Below are positions 23,811-33,039 of a stretch of DNA of 64,000 nucleotides, piece after piece. The DNA comes from JABDPF01 sp037384065. GTDB taxonomy: Bacteria > Pseudomonadota > Gammaproteobacteria > Xanthomonadales > SZUA-36. A program made the position numbers and the translations under genes. The DNA lies in contig JARROJ010000011.1 in NCBI GenBank assembly GCA_037384065.1, positions 1 to 64,000 on the forward strand. Direction: 5' to 3'. The notes below the pieces were generated by a model. It was not told the origin of the DNA. It did no database searches and was given only the letters and a program-made list of their open reading frames with translations. The stretch's first letter is position 1. Each line of letters opens with the position of its first letter.

Positions 23811-26213
23811 ATGACTGAAAAAATCTACGACTCGACGAACATCAAGGTTCTCAAAGGCCTGGATGCGGTCCGTAAGCGCCCGGGTATGTACATCGGAGAC
23901 ACCGATGACGGCACCGGTCTGCACCACATGGTGTTCGAGGTGGTCGACAACTCGATCGACGAGGCGCTCGCCGGCTACTGCGATGCGATTCGCGTAACCA
24001 TCCACGCCAACAACTCGGTGACGGTGGCCGACAACGGCCGCGGCATTCCGGTCGATCTGCACGAGGAGGAGGGGGTTTCCGCGGCGCAGGTCATCATGAC
24101 GGTGCTGCACGCGGGCGGCAAGTTCGACGACAACTCCTACAAGGTGTCGGGCGGGTTGCACGGGGTCGGCGTTTCGGTGGTGAACGCACTGTCCGAGACC
24201 CTGAACCTGAAGATCAAGCGCGATGGCAGCGTCTGGCGACAGTCCTATCATATGGGTGTTCCGGAATCACCCCTCGAGGAAACCGGGAAAAGCGATGAAA
24301 CCGGCACCGCGATCACGTTCCTGCCGAGTCGGGAGGTGTTTTCCCAGACCGAGTTCCATTACGACATTCTCGCCAAGCGACTGAGAGAACTGAGTTTTCT
24401 CAATTCCGGCGTGCGGATCGAATTGATGGACGAGCGCACCGGGAAAACCGATGTCTTCGAATACAAGGGTGGCATCCGTTCCTTCGTCGAACACCTGGCG
24501 CGCAACAAGACACCCCTGCACCCGACGGTCATGCACATGATCGACGAATCGTCGGGGATCGCGGTCGAGGTGTCCATGCAATGGACCGATGCGTATCAGG
24601 AAACCGTGTTCTGTTTCACCAACAACATTCCGCAAAAAGACGGCGGCGCGCATCTCGCCGGATTTCGCGCCGCACTGACCCGAACGGTCAATCAATACAT
24701 CGAGGAAGCCGGGATCGCGCGCAAGGACAAGGTCGCGACGACCGGTGATGACGCCCGCGAAGGCCTGATCGCCGTATTGTCGGTCAAGGTTCCGGACCCG
24801 AAATTCTCTTCGCAAACCAAGGACAAGCTGGTTTCTTCCGAGGTGAAGCCCGTCGTCGAATCGATTGTCGGCGAGAAACTGCGCGACTTCCTGCTGGAAA
24901 ATCCGGTCGAGGCCAAAACCATCACCTCCAAGGTGGTCGAGGCGGCGCGCGCCCGCGAGGCCGCTCGCAAGGCCCGCGAGATGACGCGCCGTAAAGGCGT
25001 GCTCGATATCGCAGGTCTGCCCGGCAAACTCGCCGACTGCCAGGAAAAGGATCCGGCGCTGTCGGAACTGTTCCTGGTCGAGGGCGATTCCGCCGGCGGA
25101 TCGGCCAAACAGGGCCGTAACCGCAAGTACCAGGCGATTCTTCCTCTGAAGGGCAAGATCCTGAACGTCGAAAAGGCGCGGTTCGACAAGATGCTGTCGT
25201 CCGCCGAGGTCGGCACGCTGATTACCGCCCTGGGTTGCGGGATCGGACGCGACGAGTTCGACATCGAAAAGCTGCGCTACCATCGAATCATCATCATGAC
25301 CGATGCGGATGTCGACGGTTCCCACATTCGAACCCTGCTGCTGACGTTCTTCTATCGCCAGATGCCCGAGTTGATCGAACGGGGCCATATCTACATCGGG
25401 CAACCGCCGCTGTACAAGATCAAGCAGGGCAAGCAGGAGGTCTACCTCAAGGACGATCTCGAGCTGAACGATTACCTGCTCGCGCGCGCGCTCGACAACG
25501 CCGCCCTGGTGTTCGATCCGGACGCGCCGCAGTTGGGCAGCGAGGCCCTCGAAAAGCTGATGCGGCAGTACCTCGCGGTGCAGTTGGCGACGCGTCGCCT
25601 CGAGCGCCGTTATGACCCCACGTTCTTAGAGCAACTTGTTGATTTTGAACGTTTTGATCTGGATTGGCCTCGTTCGGAAATGGCCCGCTGGGCCGACGCG
25701 CTGGAAGCGCGCCTGCAAGCCGGGGCGCCGCCCAGCATCCGTTACGCGCTGAGCGTCGTCGACGGGGAAGAGGGTCCGGAACTGAGCCTGATCAGGACGA
25801 CCCATGGCGTGCAACACGAGCAACGCATCGGGCGCAGTTTCTTCCAGGGTCCGGAGTACCGGCTGATCGGCAGCCTGGCCGAGACGCTGTTTGGCCTGAT
25901 CCGCGAGGGCGCCGTTGTCCACCGCGGCAAGTCCAGCCAGGAGGTCGCTTCGTTCCGCGAAGCGCACGAGTGGCTGATGGAAGAGAGTCGCAAGGGCCGC
26001 ACCATCCAGCGCTTCAAGGGTCTGGGCGAGATGAATCCCGACCAGCTCTGGGAGACGACGGTGAACCCGGAGACGCGCCGCCTGTTGCGGGTCACGATCG
26101 AAGACGCGGTTGCCGCGGACCAGATCTTCACGACCCTGATGGGCGACGAAGTGGAGCCGCGCCGCGAATTCATCGAGAAGAACGCGCTCGACGCCGCCAA
26201 TCTCGACGTCTGA
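23811..26213 (+). CDS. gyrB: DNA gyrase subunit B
   Basis: 800 residues. ATPase subunit of gyrase. The GHKL ATPase domain has RKRPGMYIGD, DNSIDEA and HGVGVSVVNALS; the TOPRIM domain has LVEGDSAGGSAKQGRNR, PLKGKILNVEKA and DADVDGSHI. It has the long gammaproteobacterial TOPRIM insert (about 560-730). The ATG at 23811 (MTEKIYDSTNIK) was chosen over a GTG 12 bp earlier. The stop lies in a hairpin shared with the convergent small gene. Confidence 0.98.
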   Translation: MTEKIYDSTNIKVLKGLDAVRKRPGMYIGDTDDGTGLHHMVFEVVDNSIDEALAGYCDAIRVTIHANNSVTVADNGRGIPVDLHEEEGVSAAQVIMTVLHAGGKFDDNSYKVSGGLHGVGVSVVNALSETLNLKIKRDGSVWRQSYHMGVPESPLEETGKSDETGTAITFLPSREVFSQTEFHYDILAKRLRELSFLNSGVRIELMDERTGKTDVFEYKGGIRSFVEHLARNKTPLHPTVMHMIDESSGIAVEVSMQWTDAYQETVFCFTNNIPQKDGGAHLAGFRAALTRTVNQYIEEAGIARKDKVATTGDDAREGLIAVLSVKVPDPKFSSQTKDKLVSSEVKPVVESIVGEKLRDFLLENPVEAKTITSKVVEAARAREAARKAREMTRRKGVLDIAGLPGKLADCQEKDPALSELFLVEGDSAGGSAKQGRNRKYQAILPLKGKILNVEKARFDKMLSSAEVGTLITALGCGIGRDEFDIEKLRYHRIIIMTDADVDGSHIRTLLLTFFYRQMPELIERGHIYIGQPPLYKIKQGKQEVYLKDDLELNDYLLARALDNAALVFDPDAPQLGSEALEKLMRQYLAVQLATRRLERRYDPTFLEQLVDFERFDLDWPRSEMARWADALEARLQAGAPPSIRYALSVVDGEEGPELSLIRTTHGVQHEQRIGRSFFQGPEYRLIGSLAETLFGLIREGAVVHRGKSSQEVASFREAHEWLMEESRKGRTIQRFKGLGEMNPDQLWETTVNPETRRLLRVTIEDAVAADQIFTTLMGDEVEPRREFIEKNALDAANLDV

Positions 26214-26240
26214 CGGCCCGAGGCCCCGCGCCGGCCGTCA
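26211..26240. terminator. Hairpin embracing the stop codons of two convergent genes
   Basis: TGACGGCC (26211-26218) pairs perfectly with GGCCGTCA (26233-26240) around a 14-nt GC-rich loop. The left arm starts with the gyrB TGA and the right arm carries the TGA of the opposing gene on the other strand. No T tract follows, so termination may be weak. Confidence 0.5.
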
Positions 26241-26699
26241 GTCGTCTGCCGAAAGGTCGTCCAGCAAAACCTTCAGCGGTCGCTGTTCCGTGATCGCCTC
26301 GGCGTGGATGCCGAGCGATTCCGCGACCGCGACGAACTTGCGGCTCGAACTGAACAGGAAACACTCGTCCGCAGCCACGGCGAAGCGCGCCAGGAGATCG
26401 CGCAGCGCGGTTTCCCGCCGGGTTTTCTGCGTCAGCAGCGAGTGGGGCACGTAATACACCGCGTCGAGCGCACCGCCGGCTTCCTCGATCAGTTGCCGCA
26501 AGCCTCTGGGCCGCGGGTGGCTGCGGCTCGAAACGGCCTCGTTCTTCGACCAGTCGTTGGTCAGGGATGCCGCGGAAACCAGTTGGTAACCCTGTCGCGT
26601 GAGTTGCGCCAGCTTGCGATACACCTCCGGTCCGCCGGGCGCGTCGGCGAGACTCAGGGCATCCCGACGACCGATGATCAGCAAGGGGTGCCGCGCCAT
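26238..26699 (-). CDS. Degenerate GmhB-like HAD-family protein
   Basis: 153 residues. Length and pattern follow GmhB, the heptose 1,7-bisphosphate phosphatase of LPS heptose synthesis, and the site beside glyS and gyrB is where gammaproteobacteria such as Pseudomonas keep gmhB. However, the catalytic residues are gone. The DxD nucleophile motif (LDRDG) reads IGRRD with Gly10 and Arg12; the VGDS motif reads FSSS near 116-119; the zinc-binding CPH...C.C block reads YVPHSLLTQKTRRE without cysteines. So it is a likely pseudoenzyme, yet an intact frame ending 4 bp after glyS. What it does now is unknown; a tie to LPS or to a remodelled function cannot be read from sequence. Confidence 0.65.
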   Translation of the reverse strand: MARHPLLIIGRRDALSLADAPGGPEVYRKLAQLTRQGYQLVSAASLTNDWSKNEAVSSRSHPRPRGLRQLIEEAGGALDAVYYVPHSLLTQKTRRETALRDLLARFAVAADECFLFSSSRKFVAVAESLGIHAEAITEQRPLKVLLDDLSADD

Positions 26700-26703
26700 G
26701 GCT

Positions 26704-28794
26704 TCAGCCCAGCACCGACAGGTCGGCGATCGCGTCGAACAGCCCCTTGAGCCGGGCCAGCAGGGCCAGCCGGTTGGCGCGTACCGCAGGGTCGTCGTCC
26801 ATCACCATCACGTTGTCGAAGAACGCATCGACCGGCGCCCGCAGGCTGGCGAGACGGGTCAGCGCGGCCGCGTAATCGCTCGCGGCCAACAGCGGTTCCA
26901 GTTCGAGCTCGTTTGTCTTAACTTCTTCGAAAAGCTGTTTTTCTTCGTCTAACGTGAAGGCATCAGGGTCGATCGTGCTTGGTTCACCGAAATCCGACTT
27001 GCGCAAAATATTGCCGATGCGCTTGTTGGCCGCCGCCAGGCTCGCGGCCTCGTCGCGGCCCATGAACGCGGCGAGCGCGCGCAGGCGGCGATCCAGGTCC
27101 GGCAGGGTCGACCAGGGCGCCGACAGGGCCGCGGTGATCAGTTCTGCGCTGAAGCCCTGTTCGGCGTAGTAGTGGCGCAAACGCTCGATAATGAACGACC
27201 GGACGTCGGCCTGGACCGTATCGGAAACCGCGAGCTGCTTCGTCAGGGCCTGGGCGGCCAGCGAGACCAGCCGGTCGGGCGTGATCGCGCGCCGCCCTTC
27301 GAGCAGAATCCGCAGCAAACCCAGGGCTGCGCGGCGCAAGGCGAACGGGTCCTTGTTTCCGGTTGGCTTCAGCCCGGCCGCGAACACGCCGACGAGGGTG
27401 TCGATGCGGTCGGCCAGGCTGACCACCTGGCCTGCATCGCTCGCGGGGATGGCGTCACCGGCGAAACGGGGCTGATAGTGCTCGCCGATCGCCGTCGCCA
27501 CCGCCTCGGTCTCGCCGCCGACGCGGGCGTAATGGGCGCCCATCAGGCCCTGAAGCTCGGGAAACTCGCCCACCATCTGTGACAGCAGGTCACACTTGGC
27601 GAGTCGCGCCGCGCGCTCACAGGCCGCCGGATCAATGTTCAAGTCTTCCGCGATTTGCCTTGATAATGAAGATATTCTTCGCGTTTTGTCGCCAACGGTA
27701 CCGATCTTCTGTTGAAAAACGACGCGATCGAGGGCCGGTAACTGGCCCTCGAGCGGGGCCTTGAGATCCTGCTCGAGAAAGAATCGCGCATCCGCCAGGC
27801 GCGGCCGGATGACCCGTTCATAACCCGCGCGTACGGCATCGACGTCCCGGCTCTCCAGGTTGGCGACCGCAACGAAGCGGTTCGTCACCCGCCCCGGGTT
27901 CGCGGCGTCACGCACCGGAAAAAACTTCTGGTGGTCCTGCATCGCGGCGATTAACGCCGCGTGGGGCACTTCGAGAAACGCCGGTTCGAAATGGCAGGCG
28001 ATCGCGACCGGCCATTCGACGAGATTGGTCACCTCCCGCAGCAGGTCCGGGTCGATCGACACGTCCGGTTCGACGGCGAGTAAGGCGTCTTTGATGTTCG
28101 CCTTGCGGCGCTCATGATCGGCCAGCACGCAGGCGTGCTCGAGCACGTCCAGATAACGATCGGCCGCCGGGACCGGATGCGGACCGGGCGCGTGAATGCG
28201 GTGGCCCCGGGTCGTCGCGCCGGCGTCGAGGCCGAACAGGCGCCCGGGCACGACGCGGTCGCCGTGCAGGACGATCAGCCAGTGCACCGGACGCACGAAG
28301 CTGAACGCGTGATCCGCCCAGCGCATCGGTTTCGGGACCGGCAGGTCGCGGATCGCCTGCTCGAGGATCGGGTAGAGCAGTTCGTCGAGCGGCTTGCCGT
28401 GTTCGCGCAGCCGGCAGTAGAGCCACTCGCCGCGGTCGGTTTTCAGGGTCTCGAGTTCCTCCGGCGTTTTGCCCACCGAACGCGCAAAACCGATCGCGGC
28501 GCCGGTCGGTCGCCCTTCGGCGTCAAAGGCAGCGCGCAGCGCGGGGCCGCGTCGTTCGAGTTCCTGGTCGGGTTGCCGGTCCGCGACGCCGGCGATCACA
28601 AGGGCCAGCCGGCGCGGCGTCGAATAGGCGCGACTTCGTTCTGCATCGAACGAAAGCCGGTTTTTCTCCAGGCCGCTGGCGACCCCGTCGAAGAGCGCGT
28701 CGCGAATGGCGTCGAGCGCTTTCGGAGGCAGTTCTTCGCAGCCCAGCTCGATCAGAAGGTCGGCATGGTGGCCGGCGGTTCCGGTTTCAGTCAT
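26704..28794 (-). CDS. glyS: Glycyl-tRNA synthetase beta subunit
   Basis: 696 residues. Beta chain of the alpha2-beta2 glycyl-tRNA synthetase; recognises tRNA-Gly. It starts MTETGTAGHHADLLIELGCEELPP, where the ELGCEELPPK motif is diagnostic. The long open frame before 28794 is shadow of glyQ. An HD-like domain and a C-terminal anticodon-binding/DALR-like helical domain (FFDNVMVMDDD near the end) are as expected. The start lies inside the end of glyQ (8-bp overlap), so the two are coupled. Confidence 0.97.
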   Translation of the reverse strand: MTETGTAGHHADLLIELGCEELPPKALDAIRDALFDGVASGLEKNRLSFDAERSRAYSTPRRLALVIAGVADRQPDQELERRGPALRAAFDAEGRPTGAAIGFARSVGKTPEELETLKTDRGEWLYCRLREHGKPLDELLYPILEQAIRDLPVPKPMRWADHAFSFVRPVHWLIVLHGDRVVPGRLFGLDAGATTRGHRIHAPGPHPVPAADRYLDVLEHACVLADHERRKANIKDALLAVEPDVSIDPDLLREVTNLVEWPVAIACHFEPAFLEVPHAALIAAMQDHQKFFPVRDAANPGRVTNRFVAVANLESRDVDAVRAGYERVIRPRLADARFFLEQDLKAPLEGQLPALDRVVFQQKIGTVGDKTRRISSLSRQIAEDLNIDPAACERAARLAKCDLLSQMVGEFPELQGLMGAHYARVGGETEAVATAIGEHYQPRFAGDAIPASDAGQVVSLADRIDTLVGVFAAGLKPTGNKDPFALRRAALGLLRILLEGRRAITPDRLVSLAAQALTKQLAVSDTVQADVRSFIIERLRHYYAEQGFSAELITAALSAPWSTLPDLDRRLRALAAFMGRDEAASLAAANKRIGNILRKSDFGEPSTIDPDAFTLDEEKQLFEEVKTNELELEPLLAASDYAAALTRLASLRAPVDAFFDNVMVMDDDPAVRANRLALLARLKGLFDAIADLSVLG

Positions 28795-29695
28795 CGTCGC
28801 CTCCCGCGGTCGGCGTGCCGGCGAGCCCGGGGAATCCCAGCGCTTCGCGGCTGGCGTAGTAGCTTTCGGCCACGCGGCGGGCCAGGTCGCGTACCCGCAG
28901 GATGAAACGCTGGCGCTCGGTGACCGAGATTGCGCGTCGCGCGTCCAGCAGGTTGAAGGTGTGCGACGCTTTGAGGACCTGCTCGTAGGCGGGCAACGGC
29001 AGGCCGAGGTCGACCAGCTTGCGGGCTTCGTTTTCGCACTGGTCGAACCAGCCGAACAGGGCGTCGACGTCGGCATGCTCAAAATTGTAGGTCGACTGCT
29101 CCACCTCGTTCTGGTGGAACACTTCGCCATAGGTGACGGTGCGCCCGCCGATGTCGGTCCAGACCAGGTCGTAGACGCTGTCGACTTCCTGCAGGTACAT
29201 GGCGAGCCGCTCGATGCCGTAGGTGATCTCGCCCATCACGGGCCGGCATTCGAGCCCGCCGGCCTGCTGGAAATAGGTGAACTGGGTCACTTCCATGCCG
29301 TTCAGCCAGACCTCCCAGCCCAGGCCCCAGGCGCCCAGCGTCGGTGATTCCCAGTTGTCCTCGACAAAGCGGATGTCGTGCACCCGCGGATCGATGCCGA
29401 CGGCCTCGAGCGAGCCGAGGTAGAGTTCCTGGAAGTTTTCCGGCGAGGGCTTCATCACCACCTGGTACTGGTAATAGTGCTGAAGACGGTTGGGGTTCTC
29501 GCCGTAGCGTCCGTCGGTCGGGCGTCGACTGGGCTGCACGTAGGCCGCATTCCACGGCTCGGGGCCGATCGAACGCAAAAACGTGGCCGGATGGAACGTG
29601 CCGGCGCCCACCTCGAGATCCAGCGGCTGGACCAGCACGCAACCCTGGGCCGACCAGTAGGCCTCCAGGCCCTGTATGAATTCCTGAAACGTCAT
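28787..29695 (-). CDS. glyQ: Glycyl-tRNA synthetase alpha subunit
   Basis: 302 residues, full length. Class II catalytic chain: starts MTFQEFIQGLEAYWSAQGC, with motif 2 region (PSRRPTDGRYGENPNR), VHDIRFVEDNWESPTLGAWGLGWEVW and GEITYGIERLAMYLQ. It activates glycine and charges tRNA-Gly with GlyS. First gene of glyQ-glyS, with a possible promoter 70-80 bp upstream. Confidence 0.98.
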   Translation of the reverse strand: MTFQEFIQGLEAYWSAQGCVLVQPLDLEVGAGTFHPATFLRSIGPEPWNAAYVQPSRRPTDGRYGENPNRLQHYYQYQVVMKPSPENFQELYLGSLEAVGIDPRVHDIRFVEDNWESPTLGAWGLGWEVWLNGMEVTQFTYFQQAGGLECRPVMGEITYGIERLAMYLQEVDSVYDLVWTDIGGRTVTYGEVFHQNEVEQSTYNFEHADVDALFGWFDQCENEARKLVDLGLPLPAYEQVLKASHTFNLLDARRAISVTERQRFILRVRDLARRVAESYYASREALGFPGLAGTPTAGGDDD

Positions 29696-29768
29696 GTCGT
29701 GGTTCCGCTGCCGCGCCGCGCCGGCGGGAAGCCTTCAAAGGCGCCCGGCGGCTCGGCCCAAACGCGCT

Positions 29769-29774
29769 ATTATA
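29769..29774 (-). promoter_or_regulatory. Perfect -10 hexamer upstream of glyQ
   Basis: TATAAT on the minus strand, inside the small palindrome CGCTAT-T-ATAGCG, between the NfeD gene and glyQ. No convincing -35 is seen. Confidence 0.4.
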
Positions 29775-29780
29775 GCGGGA

Positions 29781-30233
29781 TCAGGGCGCTTCCGCGCTTT
29801 CCACGATGAACACGACCCCGTCCACGCCGGTGACGCGAACGCGGGTCCCGGCCGGCAGGTCGGGACCCTTGACGCGCCACGTCGAGTCATCCACCTCGAC
29901 CTTGCCCACGCCGTTCACGATCGGATGGTCCAGCGTGAACACGCGCCCGGCATACTGCTGTCCGCGCTGGTTGAGGAACGGCTGGTCCGAGACCGGCGGA
30001 TGGGACTCGCGGTAACGGCGCCAGGTGATCACGGCCACGATCGAAAGCACGCCGAACAGGACCAGCTGGGCCTCGATCCCGAGATTGGGGAACACCAGCA
30101 GCAGGAAACCCACGGCGGCGGCCGCAAAACCCAGCCAGAGAAACACGAAGATCGGCGTGGTCAGTTCAAAGATCAGCAGCACGCCGGCGAGAATCCACCA
30201 GTGCCAGAACAGGACGGCGTCGAGCCAGCCCAT
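29781..30233 (-). CDS. NfeD-family membrane protein
   Basis: 150 residues: several membrane segments in the first 80 residues (HWWILAGVLLIFELTTPIFVFLWLGFAAAAVGFLLLV, then LVLFGVLSIVAVITW) and a soluble OB-fold-like C-terminal domain (VFTLDHPIVNGVGKVEVDD). NfeD proteins work with SPFH/stomatin scaffold proteins in membrane microdomains. Its ATG overlaps the stop of the SPFH gene (TGATG), the usual paired arrangement. Confidence 0.9.
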   Translation of the reverse strand: MGWLDAVLFWHWWILAGVLLIFELTTPIFVFLWLGFAAAAVGFLLLVFPNLGIEAQLVLFGVLSIVAVITWRRYRESHPPVSDQPFLNQRGQQYAGRVFTLDHPIVNGVGKVEVDDSTWRVKGPDLPAGTRVRVTGVDGVVFIVESAEAP

Positions 30234-31171
30234 CAGCGTTCTCCCCCTTCCGGTTGGTCGTCGAAGGCCTCGCGGGCCACCTCGGCGATCCCCGCCAGAC
30301 TGGACAGAATGCCGGTCGCCTCGACCGGCAGCAGCAAGGTCTTGGTGTTGGTTCCCCGCGCGAACTCAGCCAACGCCTCGACGTATTTCTGCGCGACGAA
30401 GTAATTCACGGCCTGGATATTGCCCGAGGCGATGGCATCGGAAACCATGGTCGTCGCGCGGCCTTCCGCCTGCGCCAGGCGTTCACGGGCATCGGCGTCG
30501 CGGTAGGCGGCCTCCTTGCGTCCGTCGGCCTCCAGGATCGCCGCCTGTTTCTCGCCCTCGGCCTCGAGGATGGCGGCCTGCCGCTTGCCTTCGGCCTCGA
30601 GAATCGTCGCGCGTTTTTCGCGCTCGGCTTTCATCTGGCGCGCCATCGCGGCGACCAGGTCGCTCGGCGGGCTGATGTCCTTGATCTCGATGCGCGTGAC
30701 CTTGATGCCCCAGGGCGTGGTCGCTTCGTCGACCACGATCAGCAACCGGGCGTTGATGTCGTCGCGTTTGGACAATGCATCGTCGAGGTCCAACGATCCG
30801 AGCACGGTGCGGATGTTGGTCATCGTCAGGTTGAGGACTGCGTGCTCGAGCCGAAAGACCTCGTACGCGGCCTTGGCGGCGTCCAGCACCTGAAAAAACA
30901 CCACGCCGTCGACGGTCAGCACCGCATTGTCCTTGGAAATGACCTCCTGCGAAGGTACGTCCAGCACCCGTTCCATCATGTTGACCTTGTGGCCGATGCG
31001 ATTGACGAACGGAATGATCAGGTGGAAACCGGGGCGCAGGGTCGTGCTGTACCGACCGAAGCGCTCCAGCGTGTACTCGTAGCCCTGGCGCACGATGACG
31101 ACGGCCGTGCGCACGACGACCACCGCCAGAGCAGCGGCGATCACGGCCCAGATGAACGCAGAATTGAACAT
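30233..31171 (-). CDS. SPFH/stomatin-type membrane scaffold protein (QmcA-like)
   Basis: 312 residues. N-terminal membrane anchor (FIWAVIAAALAVVVVRTAVVIV), SPFH domain (about 25-200, with RPGFHLIIPFVNRIGHKVNMMERVLDVP split by the hairpin), then a coiled coil with three tandem copies of an ILEAEGKRQAA-type unit (about 213-245). It oligomerises to scaffold membrane microdomains, often with an FtsH or other protease. Start chosen at 31171 with a GGAGG site directly before; a much longer open frame upstream is shadow of cmoA. Confidence 0.93.
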   Translation of the reverse strand: MFNSAFIWAVIAAALAVVVVRTAVVIVRQGYEYTLERFGRYSTTLRPGFHLIIPFVNRIGHKVNMMERVLDVPSQEVISKDNAVLTVDGVVFFQVLDAAKAAYEVFRLEHAVLNLTMTNIRTVLGSLDLDDALSKRDDINARLLIVVDEATTPWGIKVTRIEIKDISPPSDLVAAMARQMKAEREKRATILEAEGKRQAAILEAEGEKQAAILEADGRKEAAYRDADARERLAQAEGRATTMVSDAIASGNIQAVNYFVAQKYVEALAEFARGTNTKTLLLPVEATGILSSLAGIAEVAREAFDDQPEGGER

Positions 31172-31351
31172 GACGACCTCCACAACCGATGAGCGCGGTT
31201 TTTGAACCCCTTGAAGACCCCCGGGGTTACGGGAATCCCCTGGCGCCAGCCTAGCAGAGCGATGACGGCCCCGGATGCGCCGGAAGTCACGCCGCCGGCG
31301 CCGCCGGGTCCGGGTATCATGATAGCAGTCCAAGCGGAACCCTGCGGCACC

Positions 31352-32089
31352 ATGACCGAGCGCGACCGGCTGTACGAAACCGTGATCACTCAACCCGGTG
31401 AATTCGTGTTCGACGAGCGCGTCGTGCGCGTGTTCCCGGACATGATCAATCGTTCCGTGCCCGGTTACGCCACGGTCGTGCCGATGCTCGGCATGCTGGC
31501 GCGTCGCTACGCGCAGGCGGACAGCGAACTGTACGATCTCGGTTGTTCGCTGGGCGCCGTCGCGCTGGCGATGCAGGCCGCGGTGCGGGCGCCGGGCGCC
31601 CGCATCGTCGCGGTCGACAACGCGCCCGACATGATCCGCGCGCTCGAGGCGCGGCTGGGCGCCGCACCGGCGGAACAGAGCGCCCCGCCGATCCGGGTCG
31701 TGCAGCAGGACATCCTCGTCACGCCCATCGAGCGCGCCTCGGTCACCGTGCTCAATTTCACCCTGCAGTTCGTGCCCCCGGAACAGCGGTCCGGACTGCT
31801 GGCGCGGATCGCCGCCGGCACCCTGCCGGGCGGGGTCTTGCTGCTGTCCGAAAAGATCCGCTTCGCCGATCCGGTGGAGGACGACCTGCAGATCGAATGG
31901 CACCATGACTTCAAGCGCGCCCGCGGTTATTCCGACCTGGAGGTCGCCCGCAAGCGCGAGGCGCTGGAAAACGTGTTGCTTCCGGAGCCGCTGGAAACGC
32001 ACCGGGCCCGGCTCGAGGAGGCCGGCTTCACACGGGTCTACCGCTGGTTCCAGGGCTTCAACTTCGTCTCGCTGGTCGCATTCCGGTGA
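31352..32089 (+). CDS. cmoA: Carboxy-SAM synthase CmoA
   Basis: 245 residues. Converts SAM and prephenate to carboxy-SAM for the cmo5U wobble modification. Starts MTERDRLYETVITQPGEFVFDE, with SAM motif YDLGCSLGAVALAM and VTVLNFTLQFVPP. The earlier in-frame ATG at 31202 would add 50 Pro-rich residues and is rejected. It overlaps cmoB by 4 bp (GTGA). A TATCAT (31315-31320) may be its -10. Confidence 0.96.
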   Translation: MTERDRLYETVITQPGEFVFDERVVRVFPDMINRSVPGYATVVPMLGMLARRYAQADSELYDLGCSLGAVALAMQAAVRAPGARIVAVDNAPDMIRALEARLGAAPAEQSAPPIRVVQQDILVTPIERASVTVLNFTLQFVPPEQRSGLLARIAAGTLPGGVLLLSEKIRFADPVEDDLQIEWHHDFKRARGYSDLEVARKREALENVLLPEPLETHRARLEEAGFTRVYRWFQGFNFVSLVAFR

Positions 32090-33039
32090 CCGATCGCTTC
32101 GCGGGCCTGCCCGGGCGCTGGCCGCAGAGCGCCTGGCTGGAGGCGGTGTGGCGTCGCGCCGAGGCGCGATTGCGCGAGCATCCGCACGGGGACCTGCCGC
32201 GTTGGCGGGCCGCACTCGATGCGCTTCCGGTGGTGGCGACGCGCGCGGAGACCGACCGGCCGGCCCCACGCCTCGGGGCGCCGGCGCGCGATCCGGACCG
32301 CCTGCGCGAATGCCTGATGGCCCTGCACCCGTGGCGCAAGGGGCCGCTCGAACTGGGCGGCATTCGAATCGATACGGAATGGCGTTCCGACCTCAAGTGG
32401 GCGCGCGTCGCGCCCCACGTCGATCTGCGCGGACGGCGGGTGCTCGACATCGGCTGCGGCAACGGCTATTTCGGCCTGCGCATGCTCGGCGCCGGCGCAG
32501 ACCTGGTGGTGGGCGTCGATCCGACGCTTGTTTTCGTCATGCAGCACCTGGCCTGTCGCCATTTCTCCGGCGAGCTGCCGTCCTACGTCCTGCCGCTCGG
32601 AATCGAGGACCTGCCGAACGGGCCGGCCGGCTTCGACTGCGTGTTTTCGATGGGGGTTCTGTACCACCGGCGCGACCCGCTCGAGCATCTGCGCCGGATT
32701 CGCGGCTTGCTCAAAGAAAGCGGCAGCACCCTGGTTCTGGAAACCCTGGTGCTGCCGAGGCACAGTCGGGGAGAACTGCTGATTCCCGAGGGCCGCTATG
32801 CGCGCATGCGCAACGTCTGGGCGATCCCGGGCACCGGTCGGCTGGAGGAGTGGGTCAGCCAGGCCGGGTTTTTCGACGTCAACGTGGTCGACGTCACGCC
32901 GACCACGATTTTCGAACAACGCGCCACCGATTGGATGCGGTTCGAATCGCTCGAACGGGCGCTGGACCCGGAAGACGCGTCACGGACGGTCGAGGGCTTG
33001 CCGGCGCCGGTTCGAGCGGTGGTCATCGCGCGGGTTTAA
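32086..33039 (+). CDS. cmoB: tRNA U34 carboxymethyltransferase CmoB
   Basis: 317 residues. Transfers the carboxymethyl group from carboxy-SAM to 5-hydroxyuridine at tRNA position 34. Markers: HPWRKGPLELGGIRIDTEWRSD split across 110-130, SAM motif VLDIGCGNGYFGLRMLGAG and MGVLYHRRDPLEHL. GTG start in a GTGA overlap with cmoA. Its TAA overlaps the stop of the opposing Spy-like gene. Confidence 0.96.
   Translation: MTDRFAGLPGRWPQSAWLEAVWRRAEARLREHPHGDLPRWRAALDALPVVATRAETDRPAPRLGAPARDPDRLRECLMALHPWRKGPLELGGIRIDTEWRSDLKWARVAPHVDLRGRRVLDIGCGNGYFGLRMLGAGADLVVGVDPTLVFVMQHLACRHFSGELPSYVLPLGIEDLPNGPAGFDCVFSMGVLYHRRDPLEHLRRIRGLLKESGSTLVLETLVLPRHSRGELLIPEGRYARMRNVWAIPGTGRLEEWVSQAGFFDVNVVDVTPTTIFEQRATDWMRFESLERALDPEDASRTVEGLPAPVRAVVIARV

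Noticed and set aside
30233..32269. 678-residue frame including the SPFH gene
   Set aside because: The first 366 residues are antisense to cmoA; the SPFH protein starts at 31171 with a GGAGG site.
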